A stretch of 64,000 bases of DNA, from contig OY294067.1 of NCBI GenBank assembly GCA_958510875.1, forward strand, positions 253,409,736 to 253,473,735, written 5' to 3'. This document shows, one piece after another, positions 32,791 through 45,184 of the stretch; position 1 is the first letter of the stretch; each line of letters begins with the position of its first letter. The notes under the pieces are model-generated. The model did not search any database. It saw only the letters and a list, made by a program, of their open reading frames with translations, and was not told the origin of the DNA. The position numbers and the translations under genes were made by a program. This DNA comes from Endomychus coccineus. Its lineage: Eukaryota; Arthropoda; Insecta; Coleoptera; Endomychidae.

Positions 32791-35015
32791 ACTTAATGGT
32801 TTATTTTACTGAAGTCTAGAATTGATTCTTAAGTAATGGCTGATTCTATTCAAATTTATTTTAAGACTACTTTATCATTTTTAATCTTGACTCGATTCTT
32901 TCTCTTAACTATATATGTTGAAATAATGCAGTGGTGAAGAAGTATGCTCATCCTTGAGTTATATTATTAATAGTTCAGCAAGATTCATATGACATTATCT
33001 GATTTGAACGTTTGTCAAATATCGTCAATTTCTTCTACAAAAGTTTTAACTTTCTAACGTTGGAGAAATAATTCATCCACACATATACTACCATACACTA
33101 GTATTTCTGAAGAAATGAACGTTGTACGAAGAATTTCTTAAGTCCTGGAGACTTAATTTCCATTGAATTTGCTTATTATTTATTAGCTATTAGGTAACCT
33201 TCCAATTTATATTGCTCTTTGATATACAGCTTACTGGAAGTCTTTACGCCATAGTGTTCGTTCAAAGAGTATTATTTTTTTTACTGAAACACCTTATCCC
33301 CAGACTGCATACCCTTGTTGTAAATTAATTCAAATTGAATAATGCAATTTGAATGAAACATAGATTGACACTTATAATATTAACAAGTGTTTCAGCATAT
33401 AGAAAGTTTTAGTCTTAGCCTTTGTGAGATGAAACAATTGTTAATTTGTTGTTTCTCAAGTTCAAATTTGGTTTACTCACAATGTATCATCCAATTTGTA
33501 TTGAATAGACGTTGAAACTCTAGAATTATTACAATTCAGTTACAAGATTTGCGGCACGATTGGAATGATTCCATTCACTAAGTACTTTTCCAACTTTCAA
33601 TCAACTTTATTGACATTTCCCTTGGCCTTATTATCGATTCGCTATTCACTTTGTAATAATTTGTAGAAACTTAATTAACATTATGAAACAAGTCTAAAGC
33701 TAAGAACCAAAACCAATATTGGTATTGCAGGAATGATTTAGATAACAAAAACATGCCTAAATCTGAATTTGAACTCATGGCTATAGTTAAATATATTGAC
33801 GTACGTTAAGCCACAATTACCATTGTCGAATTTTATATTGAAAACAAAGGTTCAATTCTAGATTTTTTGTTGTTAATTAGTTGGGAGAAATATTGTAGCT
33901 TATTTTTTAAATAAAGTGTGGGAATACCAACTCTACTGTCAAGTACAGATTTTTTTGTTCGTGAAGTTTGAGCAGTTTATAATTACTTCTTTGTTACTAA
34001 TTAGTTGTAACATTTTTTGAAACACATAATCAATAGAGCAATATTGAATTTAACATATCTGCAAATACTGAATGAAAATAATGACCAAAATACATTATAA
34101 ATATAAACAAGCCTCCAATAGGCATAGGTAACTTCATTTAACAAATAAATTGCTTTAGAACATGAAACTACCTGAATCTTTTATGCATGATGCTATAACG
34201 TGCCCTTGTCGCTCTTCGGTAAATTGCTTACTGCGTAAGCTTCGAATCCTCGGGCGCCAGATTTTTCTAAAGGTTAACTCCTTTTTGAAGACTTCTGCTA
34301 GGGTCTTCTCCACAAGGCTTGTTACTATGCTATCTATAGATAGCCTTGTCCCTAGGGTAGCTACAGTGAAGTATAACCAGAGTCCAATGGTCAGAAAACA
34401 GTATCGAAATTGTAGGCTTTAATTACAATTGATACCTGGTTATAACTTAGCTCGTTAAAGATGGAGCAGAAATAATTTAACAAAACAGGGAATTCCAAAT
34501 ATTAAAATATATAATGATTTTAACAAGTACACTTTCAGAATAATCAATTTAAATGCAATTGAACGGTATTATTTCACAAAATTACACCCAGACGGAAAAT
34601 GTAATGAAGCTCAAACGGTAAATGAAAACTCTTTCAAGATATCAACTCTACGACAAGTTCGGTCGCTAAATTTAATTCGGCGGTACGGGATCGGTTGATG
34701 AATGATTCAGAATGATCAATTTGCGGAAAAGTACGAATCAAACAGGTCTCAGCGTAATGAGCGGTATGCGGTAAATTTTAGATAGCCATATTACTTGAAA
34801 TGTTGTTAAGACGCACTACGATATATCAAACGGTTTAAATTTTGGTCGGATCGGAAGATATATCGTAATGCCAGGATATAAAATATTAAGCCATTTACCT
34901 TATACGAAATTTCACTTAAACGGAACACTATTGTTAATTCACTTTTTCAAATCTGACTTGAGCTCGGATAATAATTATTTCACTTTGATTCTAATATGAT
35001 AATCACACTTTAACG
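32791..35015. other. Long AT-rich stretch without recognised features
   Basis: No coding domain or repeat is supported. An 86-codon open frame at 34162-34422 lies in a slightly GC-richer part but has no recognisable domain. Confidence 0.4.
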
Positions 35016-35300
35016 GTACGGATTGAAAATCAAAAACACAAGAGAGGGCAACGGTACTGATTCTAAATCGAAATCACAAGAGCTACTACACTGATTGAAA
35101 ATCAAAAACACAAGAGAGTTACTACACTGATAGAAAATCAAAAACACAAGAGCTACTACACTGATTGAAAATCAAAAACACAAGAGCTACTACACTGATT
35201 GCAAATCTAAAACACAAGAGCGCTACTATACTGATCAAAATTCAGAAACACAAGAGAGTAACTGCACTGATTGAAAATCAAAAACACAAGAGAGCGATCT
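35016..35300. repeat. Minisatellite, 34-38-bp unit, about 8 copies
   Basis: The unit GATTGAAAATCAAAAACAC with AAGAGCTACTACACT recurs about eight times with small length changes. Open frames through it are a by-product of the repeat. Confidence 0.8.
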
Positions 35301-35934
35301 TTCGGCTGTCACGGCTTTTATATGTTTTCCGAGGTTCTGGACAGGTCTGCTCCACCAAATCCTTATTTTTGTGCCAAGAGTTTTTACTTATGCCCCGAAC
35401 AATGGTTAAAAGTGACGCTACTTTTTAGATCTAAAATTCGCGCTCATGATATCACACCAGTTCTTCCCAGCGGAGTAAACAAGTGTTATCGGAGTTTTTA
35501 GGTTGTTCGCCCTTTTTATACATAAGGCTGCACAAAGTTTGGTGTCTTAACTGGCCAGCCCCTGTTTTTGCAACATATTTTTATCGGAATGAAATGCAAT
35601 TTTGAACGGGCGTGAATTAGATTCATCTATTTGAATAATTATACTTATTTGAAATTACGGAGATTTAGAAAAGTGACAATCACGGAATACACATTCGGAA
35701 TTCATTCATATCTATTGAAATAATGAACTGTTCAAACTGAAATTACATGTAACATCCGTATTTATTTCCTGATCTAAATTAAATAATCTTTCGAAATTTA
35801 AGCTTCGTTACAATACCAAATGGAAAATAAATAAATTGAAATTCAAAATGTATGTGACGACTTATATATAGTCCAGACAGGACGTACCTTCCAGTCAAAT
35901 TTAATCTCAGATAAAATAATAGATGGTAGAAACC
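35301..35934. other. Spacer
   Basis: No supported feature. Confidence 0.4.
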
Positions 35935-36142
35935 GCCACTTTATGGCATCACAAGGCGTCCTTACCACACTAATTTCAATTAAAATGCCCACGTCGCCGA
36001 AACAAACAGAAGCACGAGCAAACGAAATTGTAATATATTAATGTTTCAAGTATATTACTTAAGAATCCACTGCTTAGCAATTTTCTTATAAGCTGAGAAG
36101 TCAGAGCACAGTTTGTAATACGACTCAAGTATGCACTTTCGA

Positions 36143-36861
36143 TATATTATTTGCACAGACAGCCGGTTGGCTCTGGGAGCTCTCAAATCACCCAGAGTCA
36201 CATCAAGGCTCGTCAAAGTATGCAGATATACCCTGACTGAACTAGCTAGGAGAAATAGAGTTCAACTCAGCTGGGTCCCTGGACACAGCGGAGTTGTAGG
36301 AAATGAAATAGCCGACTCTCTGGCCAGGCGGGGGTCGTCTAACGGCCCTATCGGGCCAGAGCCAATAGTCGCTTTATCATACTGCGTAGGGGGTCTTGCA
36401 CTTCTGGGCCAACTCAATAAAGAGTGGTCTAAACTGTGGTCAAAATCACCACGCATGAGGCAGGCCAAGCTCTTCATCAAAGAGACTGTGCCTAGGCTCT
36501 CAAAGAAAGTCCTTTGTCTGAACAGAAGGGACATCAGAAAGATGACTGAAATCCTAACCGGTCCCAGTCGTCTTAGCAAATATCTCCACACTATGGGCAT
36601 CACAGATGACCCAATATGTGGGAGATGCAAAGAGGCCGAAGTAACTGCCTCTCACATCCTGTTGGAATGCCCAGCACTAGCATCCCTCAGGCACCGACAC
36701 TTCGGAGAATCAAAACTGCTTCCAGAAGAACTTATGAAAGCCAGTACTGGCAATATTCTGGGTTTCTGGCTGGCCACAAACCTGCTAGAATCGAAAAGGC
36801 TTCTGACCACGGAACGCACAATGGGCACAACTAAGTGGCCTAAGTGCTCCCTCAAATGATG
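36143..36861 (+). mobile_element. 3' end of a LINE with RNase H, inserted in PLE-A
   Basis: The segment is bounded by ATGCACTTTCGA (36131-36142) and ATGTGCTTTCGA (36862-36873), a 12-bp target duplication with two changes. PLE-A sequence continues on either side. The inserted piece ends right at the stop codon with TGATG and has no 3' UTR. It is markedly GC-richer than its surroundings and undamaged, which implies a recent insertion. Confidence 0.75.
36146..36859 (+). CDS. RNase H and zinc-knuckle C-terminus of a LINE polyprotein (partial)
   Basis: The frame begins inside the RNase H fold at IICTDSRLALGAL, where the acidic D of CTDS is a catalytic residue. It continues with RRNRVQLSWVPGHSGVVGNE and IADSLARRGSS, holding the catalytic histidine and final aspartate. 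The C-terminal part has a Cys/His knuckle, CGRCKEAEVTASHILLECP, typical of LINE polyproteins. RNase H after the reverse transcriptase points to the I-like group of LINEs. About 240 codons are open without a stop. It is 5'-truncated, so it lacks a genuine start and cannot be expressed alone. A minus-strand open frame opposite is a shadow. Confidence 0.85.
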   Translation: MICTDSRLALGALKSPRVTSRLVKVCRYTLTELARRNRVQLSWVPGHSGVVGNEIADSLARRGSSNGPIGPEPIVALSYCVGGLALLGQLNKEWSKLWSKSPRMRQAKLFIKETVPRLSKKVLCLNRRDIRKMTEILTGPSRLSKYLHTMGITDDPICGRCKEAEVTASHILLECPALASLRHRHFGESKLLPEELMKASTGNILGFWLATNLLESKRLLTTERTMGTTKWPKCSLK

Positions 36862-37045
36862 ATGTGCTTTCGAGCCAGATGTTGAAGATTTATGAGGTAA
36901 TAGAAGAAGGTTGTCAGACCTTATTAGAAATATTGCTATTTGAACATTCTACCTTAAATATACTCTTACATTATGAAGACGCTTGTAGGAATTTGCGAGG
37001 GCTTTAATTAATTAAATAATATAAGTCTAACTTAATGACTAAATA

Positions 37046-37396
37046 TTATGTTCTATGATTTACAGACTTGGAGTCACGTTTTATGTCAATCATCTCCACA
37101 ATAGATCTTTTACAATAATTGGTTTGCTTGGTTAAAACATTTTTGTAATCGAATTGATGGTTATAATCAAAGCAGTGTTCAGCTAGGGCGGTGGAATTTT
37201 CTAAGTTTTTGCTTCTTGTACTAGACTTATGGTCATACATTCTTTTTTGTAAATATTGTTTAGAGATTCTTGTATAAGTCCCATCGCAATCTAAACAATT
37301 TGATTTGTATACTGTGTGGGATTGTTTATCTTTAGGTATTAAAGGTTTTAGATTTGAAAAATATTGAAAAATAGTTAGTAAGTTCATGCGCAACAT
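37046..37396 (-). pseudogene. PLE-A GIY-YIG endonuclease, minus copy
   Basis: The reading frame shows PKDKQSHTVYKSNCLDCDG, TYTRISKQYLQKRMYDH and then ENSTALAEHCFDYNHQFDY, IVEMIDIKRDSKSVNHRT. The order is that of PLE endonucleases. GIY is TVY and YIG is YTR, so the catalytic motifs are degraded, although the downstream arginine and histidine (KRMYDHK) remain. Frameshifts lie upstream in the linker. The matching plus-strand copy reads VYKLSCLDCDGTYTGFSK. Confidence 0.75.
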
Positions 37397-37699
37397 TTAT
37401 ATCATACTTTCTTAACATTTCTTAATTTTCCCCCGGAATATATGATAATAATATAAAATTATCTGTATTACCGTTTATGTTATTTATATATGATGTTCTA
37501 TTAAAGATTTGGTTTATTCTTTCTTTAATGATGGGATTAAAAATATTTTTGGGTAGTCATTCATTTCCAGTGTATTACGAACAATTTTTAAATTTTGTGG
37601 ACGGTCTTTTAGGTGGTGCAATTGAACCGCGTGATCTGTAAAGCTGTTTATAACACTTTTATGATAACTTGATGGTGGCACCAATAATTAAGAAATATT

Positions 37700-38552
37700 T
37701 TGGAAAAGTATGATATAAATGTTCCGCATAAAGCTACTAACTGTGTTGGGAAATATTTCTCAAATCTAAATACTTTAATACCTAAAGATAAACAAACCCA
37801 CACAGTATACAAATTAAGTTGTTTAGATTGCGATGGGACTTATACAGGATTCTCCAAGCAATATTTACAAAAATTAATGTATGGCCATGGGTATAGTACA
37901 AGAAACAAAAACTCACAATTGACTTCGTAAATCCTGGATTTGTCGAAATCAGAAACATCAAAGGTGTTGCCTAAACGGTGTTTTAGCTTGTTCTTACATC
38001 TATAAACTGGTTGTATTGCAAATTTAGAAAACGAAACTGTGAAATTTATCAATTACTGAAGAATGATAAGTGAAGGTAATGGCTCTAATTTATAGTTTAT
38101 GAGAGACTTGTTGCAGCTGGTCCCCCGAACGTTACGGCACAATTCTGTTGGTTTTTAGGGCATATAGAAGGACTTATTGTTTGAACTGAGTCCTTAGTTA
38201 CACCCCGGTTGCTTTTTTTAAATGGAAAAAACAAAATTTCAAAACAAACTCCATTCATATCATATATGAGCTATTGTTATTAATATAATATAAAATTATA
38301 TATACATTCTCGGGAAATAGGTCACATTAAATGCTTTATATTTTCTCGTCTTTACGTACGTTTCGCACAAGAAACAAAAACTTAGAAAATTCCACCGCCC
38401 TTGCTAAGCACTGCTTTGATTATAACCATCAATTTGACTACAAAAATGTTAATATTTTAACTAAGGAATCCAATTATTATAAAGGATCTATTCTGGAGAA
38501 GATTCACATAAAACGTGACTCCAAGTCTGTAAATCATAGAACATATATCTAA
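37700..38552 (+). pseudogene. PLE-A GIY-YIG endonuclease, plus copy, interrupted
   Basis: The first part reads PKDKQTHTVYKLSCLDCDGT, YTGFSKQYLQKLMYGHGYST, then RNKN up to the insertion at 37914. The second part resumes with RNKNLENSTALAKHCFDYNH, FDYKNVNILTKESNYYKGSI and KRDSKSVNHRTYI before the stop. Removing the insertion would leave the family order intact. GIY reads TVY and YIG reads YTG, and the catalytic arginine is leucine (QKLMYGH), so it would be inactive even uninterrupted. Confidence 0.75.
37914..38366 (-). mobile_element. 453-bp insertion with 16-bp target duplication
   Basis: The segment is flanked by exact copies of ACAAGAAACAAAAACT at 37898-37913 and 38367-38382. Its right end, read on the minus strand, is CGAAACGTACGTAAAGACG followed by the PLE-A end block (TTTCCCGAGAATGTATAT). 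The rest is a different AT-rich 3' sequence of unknown origin. It therefore looks like a 5'-truncated PLE-A transcript whose first base lies inside the hammerhead-like core. Confidence 0.75.
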
Positions 38553-39119
38553 TCATTAAGTCAGATTTATATAATTTAATTAATTAAAGCCCTTGCAAAT
38601 TCCTACAAGCGTCTTCATAATGTAAAAGCATATTCAAGGTAGAATGCTCAAGTAGCAATATTTCTAATAAGGTCTGACAACCTTTTTCTATCACCTCATG
38701 AGTCTTCAATATCTTGCTCGAAAGTGCATACTGGAGCGTTATATTTTTGGTTCAGTCCTTGAGTCATATTACAAATTTTGCTTTGATATGACTTCTAAGT
38801 TTATAAGAAAATTGCTAAGCAGTATATTATTAATCCATATACTTAAAACATTAATGTGTTACAATTTCGATTATCTGTGCTTCTGTTCGTTTCGGCGACG
38901 TGGTAATTTTTAATTGAAATTAGTGCGATAAGGACGCCTTGTGGTGATACAATCATTTTTAAGAAATCACGTTTTATAATAAGCATATGTGTTAGTGCGA
39001 CCTATTTCCCGAGAATTTATATATAATTCATACCTGGGTCAAGAATCATTATTGAAATGTTTAATCTAAAACAGTACTACGAGTTAAAAGTCTAAGTTTA
39101 TTTTACTAAACAAATATTA

Positions 39120-39190
39120 TTGTTGAAAAATCTTGGCTTCCGAATGAATTCCGCGTCACAATAGCTCGACTTGATATTATAGTTGTATGT
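39120..39190 (-). mobile_element. PLE-C 3'-terminal scrap
   Basis: AAAAATCTTGGCTTCCGAAT and CGCGTCACAATAGCTCGACT match the PLE-C terminus at 19045-19100. Confidence 0.6.
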
Positions 39191-40271
39191 TACAATTTTT
39201 ATTAAATAGTAAATTCCCTGTTGATATAATCACCGCCCAAGTGCTCGACCCTGGTGAGTATTATCGTGCACGTTATTTACACACAGTGACAGTTGGTTTT
39301 GAATGAACTAGACTATCCGAAGTTAACCAATAAGTATCGTTTCAACATTTTTGAGACTTCATCTTTAACATTTTTGCAGGAAGATCTTAATTTTAGATTT
39401 AGGAAATTAACATCAGCATGTCAACATATTCTACACAAATGTGGGCTTTAAAATTACCAGCGAAATTCGTTCACGTTTGTTGACTCGAAAAAGGAAATGT
39501 ATTTCCGTAACATCAATAATCGGAGCGAGTTTCGATACTTGCATACATTATTCATAATCCGTTATATGACCTGAGGAAATACCAGCAGAAAAACACATAA
39601 ACTGACACTTAACCAAGATCGAATACTGTGAATTTGAACTGATATAGTAAACAAGAGGAGACAATATTCTTAACTGTATGTAGGATAGGATCTATGTGAC
39701 TGTTATTTTGATAAAATGTCTACAATGTCTAGAGCTATAATTTAGATTTAAAGACGTTATGGTGATATCCAAAACTGTGTAGAGTTGATGTTTTGTGTCA
39801 GCTGGGACAGAAGTCTCAATGTAAAACGATGCCCATTAAATGTATACAAACTTTAAAATGTGTTTTACAACCTACCCCTGTTTGGTTAAGCTAAGGACCT
39901 CGGTCGATAACTAGGTACTAGTAACCTGCTCTGTCCCAACTGGCACGATTCTTGCTCTTTCACTAATTGCTTGTGCTTATATCTATATTCCTTTTAATTA
40001 GGCAATGTAGTGAAATAGTTAGCTTTCGCTTTTGAACCTGTGCACGTTAGTACATGTATTGTCAAGTTAGTTCGTTTGAACCAACCACATTATCTACGAT
40101 CGTATGAATAAGTAAGTTATTTCCATTGTAAAAAAAATTGAAATTATGCAATAAAACTTTTTATTCCAGCCTTTTATTGCACGATTTCAAAAACAAAGTA
40201 TCAGGTGGAACAATAGTATTTCATACATTATTAATCTTTAACAATATTCACCTCTGTTGTGTGGTAATAAT
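39191..40271. other. Spacer with one possible miniature element
   Basis: No gene. At 39796-39815 and 39928-39948 there are imperfect inverted copies of GTGCCAGTTGGGACAGAG about 110 bp apart, possibly a miniature transposon of about 155 bp. Confidence 0.4.
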
Positions 40272-41402
40272 CTAGGACCTAAAGCGATATAGTGGGCCTG
40301 AATGAATACACCTTGGCACTGCTATATATTGGTGAAGAAAGGTTTGTTAAATAGCTCTCACAGGTCGAATCGTGTATTGTCAGACATTTCTAAGTTACAG
40401 CCATCTCAAATTTTGGACTTTTTTATTGCACGAACCCTTTTTCGGAGCTATTATATATTGAAAATCATGTAATTCTTATAAATTTACACCTAATGCCAAG
40501 GCTTTTTATTGAGACAATTTCTTAGAGCTTGCCAGCTAATTTATTAGACTATATGGAATGCATGAACACAGTTTCTAATCTGGTGAAAAATATTTGTTAT
40601 TGTTGCCAGCTGTTGAAAAAACACATGCCAAGGTTTTTTCCGTGCAATTGGCCATTATTTGGACCGAAAATGAACTTTTTGACCACTTTACGAATTTACA
40701 AATACGTTAATTTTGTGTCAGAGAAGAACCAATATGAGTGTCAATGTTATTTTCCAGATATAATCCCTCCCTCAACCCCGAAAAACCTCCCCCAAAAAAA
40801 ATCACTAGTTTTGATAACCGCTGTCGGAGTCTAAATAATTGCGTCACATTAATTAATTTGTCAAATCAAATTTATTGATATCACAATTACTGATTTGGGG
40901 GGGGAGATTTTCGGGGTTGAGGGAGGGGTTGTATTGGGAAAAAAACATTGGCATTCATATTGGTTATTTTTTGACACCAAATTAATGTATTTGACACGAT
41001 GCAAAGAAGTCCATTTTTGGTCCAAATACTGGACAATTATACGGAAATGTCCCTTGGCAGGTGTTTTTTCAACAACTGGAAACAATAACGAACATTTTCC
41101 ACCACGTTAGGTTAGGTGTTCGTGCATTCCGTTCAGCCTGCTAAATTAACTTGCCAGCTCCAAGAAATTGCCTCGACAAAAATCCTTGGCACTAGGTGCA
41201 AATGTATAAAAATGACATGCTTTTCAATGTACAAAAACTCCGAAAAAGGGTTATAAATAAAAAAATCTAAAATTTGAGATGGCTGTAGCGTGGATACGCC
41301 TGACAATAGGTGATTCGGCCTGTGAGAGCTATCGTACATTGAACCTTCCTCCATCAATATACAGTAGTGCCAGGGTGTATTCCTTCAGGTTCAACAGCTC
41401 CT
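40272..41402. mobile_element. Foldback element, copy D
   Basis: Two arms of about 520 bp (40272-40830 and 40880-41402) are imperfect reverse complements. Landmarks are GAATACACC, AGCTCTCACAGG, CAGCCATCTCAAATTTT, CCCTCAACCCCGAAAA and ATTCATATTGGTT-type sequence. The outer ends TCTAGGACC and its partner GGAGCTGTT...TTTAGGAGC resemble those of copies A and B, so D is a distant relative. No transposase. Confidence 0.8.
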
Positions 41403-42612
41403 AAACTATAAATACAATTTTCAATATGAGTTCTAGACAACTCGTCACTCCTCGATGTCGTATACAGTATATCATTAGCGGCAATGGTATCGTTTGAGCT
41501 AGCCTCCTCAGACAGTACTTCTTTAACTTTGCAACTTACCCATGACCTTCAAGACCTTCTGAAAGTATGACCAGAATCGGATTGAGCAACAAAAGATATT
41601 TCGCTTGGTATTTTCTCAAAGGTTGCTCAGAAAACTCCTTTTGTTGATGGTGACATAAGAGGAATATTTTCTATAAATTTCAACTATATTTTTCAAGACT
41701 CCTGTTTTAGCGTCAAGGTTTATTTGTTTTTTCTGTTGAAATTCGCACTATCCACATACTACCATTATCTTCCACATTACCGAAAATGCCAAACACTGCT
41801 ATAACATTCATCATTAGGTGCTTCATTTACAAATTTGTTGAAAACTGGCGCTTCATATAAGCGGTTAACCAAAATACTATCTGAGATCGATGTCTTTTTA
41901 AGCCATCAGTAGAGCTTTCACCATGTATTTTTCTTATATTTTGACAACACGAGAGTGGGTAATGTCACATGTTACATTCCGACAAAAATGCTTTACCCTT
42001 CCGCAATATTCTTCACTCAGCTCAAAACACTATTGAATCGTTTACACCCCAATTCATATTGTTTTCGTGACTTCTCTGGTATGAAAGTTGTTCGATCTTT
42101 ATAACTTCTGGGAGAATATCTTCAAACTTTTCTACATCGCTATAATCACTAGCAAATATTATTGACTTGAAATTTCAGTTCTGACATTTAAGAATAACAA
42201 TGGCGCTTTATTTATAATATTGTTCCCTCAGTTACCATCATCGAAACTTTTCAGTATCGAGCGTAAACATAGTTAGCATGGCTTTACAAATATTCATGGA
42301 AAATTGACCATTTCTTACAATAATTGACACGGTCGAAGATAAAAAGTTGTAAGACACGGTTATATCTTGATAACTATTTCAAATGCTTTGAATATTAAGC
42401 CATGATTATTATTGTGATGATTATTGATTAATTTTCTTGTTTTCTCACATGCAATGTTGTAATTCCACAAATTCCGTTATTAGCGAAGCATTATTTTCTC
42501 AACTTAACGTAAAACTCATTATATTCGGTCAAAGACTTGGACTGTGTAATTTGCTTTTCTGCACCGTTCTGCAATCAGACTCAAATGGATTTTTGACGAT
42601 TGAATTGTCTGC
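41403..42612. other. AT-rich stretch without recognised features
   Basis: No supported gene or repeat. Confidence 0.4.
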
Positions 42613-44495
42613 GATTTAGGCCAAGCAATAGGGGTTTAATCGTGACATTAATACTACCTGAAAACCGACTGTGCCATTATGGTCAGGTAAGTGGAGACAT
42701 TAATTGTATCATGTTTTCGACTCTCAAATGTCACCCTATTTATTATAAACATTTTAAACAAAAAAAAAGCACTTTTTTTAGTTTTTGTTAATAACTCAAC
42801 AAATAATGAAGTAATCGAATTGGTATACATAGACAAAATGTAGGTAATTGAATTACAAACAAAACAATCTTTTGATCGGCTAGATCGGATGATTAGAAGC
42901 CGAGAAAACTATAGGAAAAGCGGGAAATTTGACGTTTCTTTAAAAATTCATATCTCCGTTGTTTATTATTTTGTAGAATCGAATCTTCGCAAAAATGTTT
43001 TAATACTTATGCACTTCACGTGTGCAAGAAACAGTCGCTGTAAATCAATTAGTTTGGGTGTAATTGTATTTCAAAGTTTTTTAAGCGATATTTTGCAAAA
43101 TCGCTGGATGCGTCTGAGATAATCCGATTTCAAATTTCAAAACGGTTTTGAAAAATATAAGATCCGTACAACAAAACGTGTATTCTCGTTATCAATTCAA
43201 ATGATGGGAAGTGCCTTAAAAACGCTGGGAAAGACGGTTCGAAACAGCGGATCGCGCGGAAACGGTCGAGTAGTGGGGGAGAGGGAGCGAAGGAGAGGCA
43301 CACATATATAGATATAGAGACGCGCTGCGCCGGGCTTCAAATTTTTGCATTATAATATCTTAACAATGACGCAAGCTATCTCAATAATTTTTTTTTAATT
43401 TGGGTGCTAATGAATTACAAGAAATTGATTTTTTATTTATAATTAATAAATAAGCAATGGTTAGGCGTATAATCTTGAAATTGCAAATTGTTTTAACTTT
43501 ATTTTGATGATATGTGAATAAAGGGTTGTATGAATGTACAAAAGTGATGTTTACAGGTATTTACATTTATTAACATTTATTTAAACATATATTTACGTAT
43601 TTATAACTATTTATCTACACGCACGCAATGTACCTATTTATATTTAATTTTTTACAATAATTTACCTTACAATAAATCCAAGTTTATCGTGTGCGACCGG
43701 GTTGTCTTCAGATACATAACAGTTCTATAAAGATTCATTCAAAATAAATTAATTGGCTCAATTTATTGAACATAGTGTCATTTTTTACACAGATACTTGA
43801 AAATTATTAAGATAGCTTGCGTCATTGTTAAGATATTATAATGCAAAAATCTCTCCTTCGCTCCCTCTCCCCCACTACTCGAGCGTTTCCGCGCGATCCG
43901 CCGTTTCGAACCGACTTTCCCAGCGTTTTTAAGGCACTTTCCATCATTTTAATTGATAACGAGAATATACATTTTGTTATACGGATCTCATATTTTTCAA
44001 AACCGTTCCAAAATTCTAAATAGGAAAATATTGCTTTAAGAACTTTGAATTACAATTACACCCAAACTAATTGATCTACAGCTACAGTTTTGTGCACACG
44101 TGAAGCGCATAAGCACTAAAACATTTTTGCAAAGATTTGATCCTACAAAATAATAAACAACGGAGATATGAATTTTTTAAAAAACGTCACATTTCCCGCT
44201 TTTCCGTAGTTTTCTTGGCTTTTGATTATCCGATCTAGTCGCTCGAGAACTTGTTTTGTTTGTAATATGTATACCATTTCGATTACTCCAATATTTGTTG
44301 AGTTATTAACAAAAAACTAAAAAAAGTGCCTTTTTTTGTTTAAAATGTTTATAATAAATAGGGTGACCTTATTTGAGAGTCGAAAACATGATACAATTAT
44401 TGTCTCCATTTACCTGAACATAATGGCACAGTCGGTTTTCAGGTAGTATTAATGTCAAAAACTCACTCATTTCATGCCGTATTGCTTGGACTAAT
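42613..44495. mobile_element. Foldback element, copy E
   Basis: The arms of about 760 bp (42640-43400 and 43800-44470) are inverted copies. Landmarks are ACTACCTGAAAACCGACTGT, CTCGAGTAGTGGGGGAGAGG and GATAGCTTGCGTCATTG. The left arm carries about 45 extra bases near 43300 that the right arm lacks. The central 400 bp are AT-rich and non-coding. Frames inside are mirrored between arms and are not genes. Confidence 0.85.
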
Positions 44496-44934
44496 TGCTC
44501 TATCACAGCAATTCCATAGCGGGCAACCGGGAAATGTTATGTTTTATTGCTGCATGTTCGTTGTACATAATTAATAAAATTTTTGATATAGCAACTAGAT
44601 TCAATCCGTTCTTGTACATGGGTCATAGTGTATGAGTAATCAAGTGGTAAGTGTGAAAAATATTACTAATATTAATAGCTATTAGTTCAGTTTCACTCAC
44701 ATACAACCTTTTTTTCAACGTGTTGCAATATTATTCAAATATAATTTTCTACGCTAAATGTGAAACTAACGATGGTATAAAATAAAATAAAATACTTGTA
44801 GAGTATCCTAATATATTAGTATAGGAGAACGGAGGATAATGAAATAAAAACGAACCGAAATACAAAGCTGGATTGGTGAATAAGAATGCAAGAATTCTTG
44901 GAATTCCGGTTGATCAATCTGCAAAATAGGTACC
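44496..44934. other. Spacer
   Basis: No supported feature. Confidence 0.4.
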
Positions 44935-45180
44935 AGATTCTTTTAATTCATAGAGATTCTGAAAAGGACACTAATTGTTTACCGTTCCTTACTATATATG
45001 TAGTATTTAGAACCATTGTTTTCTTCTGTATTTTCAAAGCTCTGCCTGTTTGACCTACATAATACCATGATGCAATCACCACAAGTAATCCTATACAGTT
45101 CACATTTATTGATCAAGCAAATTAGTTTCTTTAATCGTATCAATAATTTACTCAATTATTATTCGTTTCAAAAGCTTTTT
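44935..45180 (-). pseudogene. PLE-type GIY-YIG endonuclease fragment
   Basis: On the minus strand the frame gives ELYRITCGDC and, after a frame change, SWYYVGQTGRALKIQ. These are the GIY-type and YIG motifs with the typical spacing and the C..C pair between them, and GQTGR is the standard PLE form. The downstream part is scrambled. It adjoins PLE-C at 45185 but its wording differs, so it belongs to another PLE copy. Confidence 0.65.
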
Positions 45181-45184
45181 TTAA

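Larger units (their letters stand above)
35935..37692 (-). mobile_element. PLE-A, left half of a head-to-head inverted pair
   Basis: The minus strand carries, from 37692 down, the C-terminal linker of the reverse transcriptase (IIKERINQIFNRTSY, LLSYIPGEN), the endonuclease and the 3' UTR to about 35935. A LINE piece interrupts it at 36143-36861. The terminal hammerhead-like motif is beyond the left boundary and missing. The pair's other half starts at 37693 on the plus strand, so the two 5' sides face each other. Confidence 0.8.
37693..39048 (+). mobile_element. PLE-A, right half of the head-to-head pair
   Basis: The plus strand holds the linker (EKYDINVPHKATNCVG), the endonuclease in two parts (37700-37913 and 38367-38552) and the 3' UTR to about 39048, ending in the block shared with 2620. 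The hammerhead-like motif is deleted here: AAATCACGTTTTATAATAAG joins its flanks near 38965-38980. A 453-bp insertion interrupts the endonuclease. Confidence 0.8.

Noticed and set aside
34240..34265. TTCGAATCCTCGGGCGCCA as a retroviral primer-binding site or tRNA 3' end
   Set aside because: Only 9 bases separate the TTCGAAT loop from CCA, where a tRNA needs 13. No LTR pair or gag/pol was seen nearby.
36262..36630. Minus-strand frame of 122 codons opposite the RNase H domain
   Set aside because: It is a shadow of a clearly recognisable RNase H reading frame on the plus strand.
42889..44023. Several 60-77-codon frames in foldback E as genes
   Set aside because: They lie in mirrored arms, lack domains and have no supporting context.
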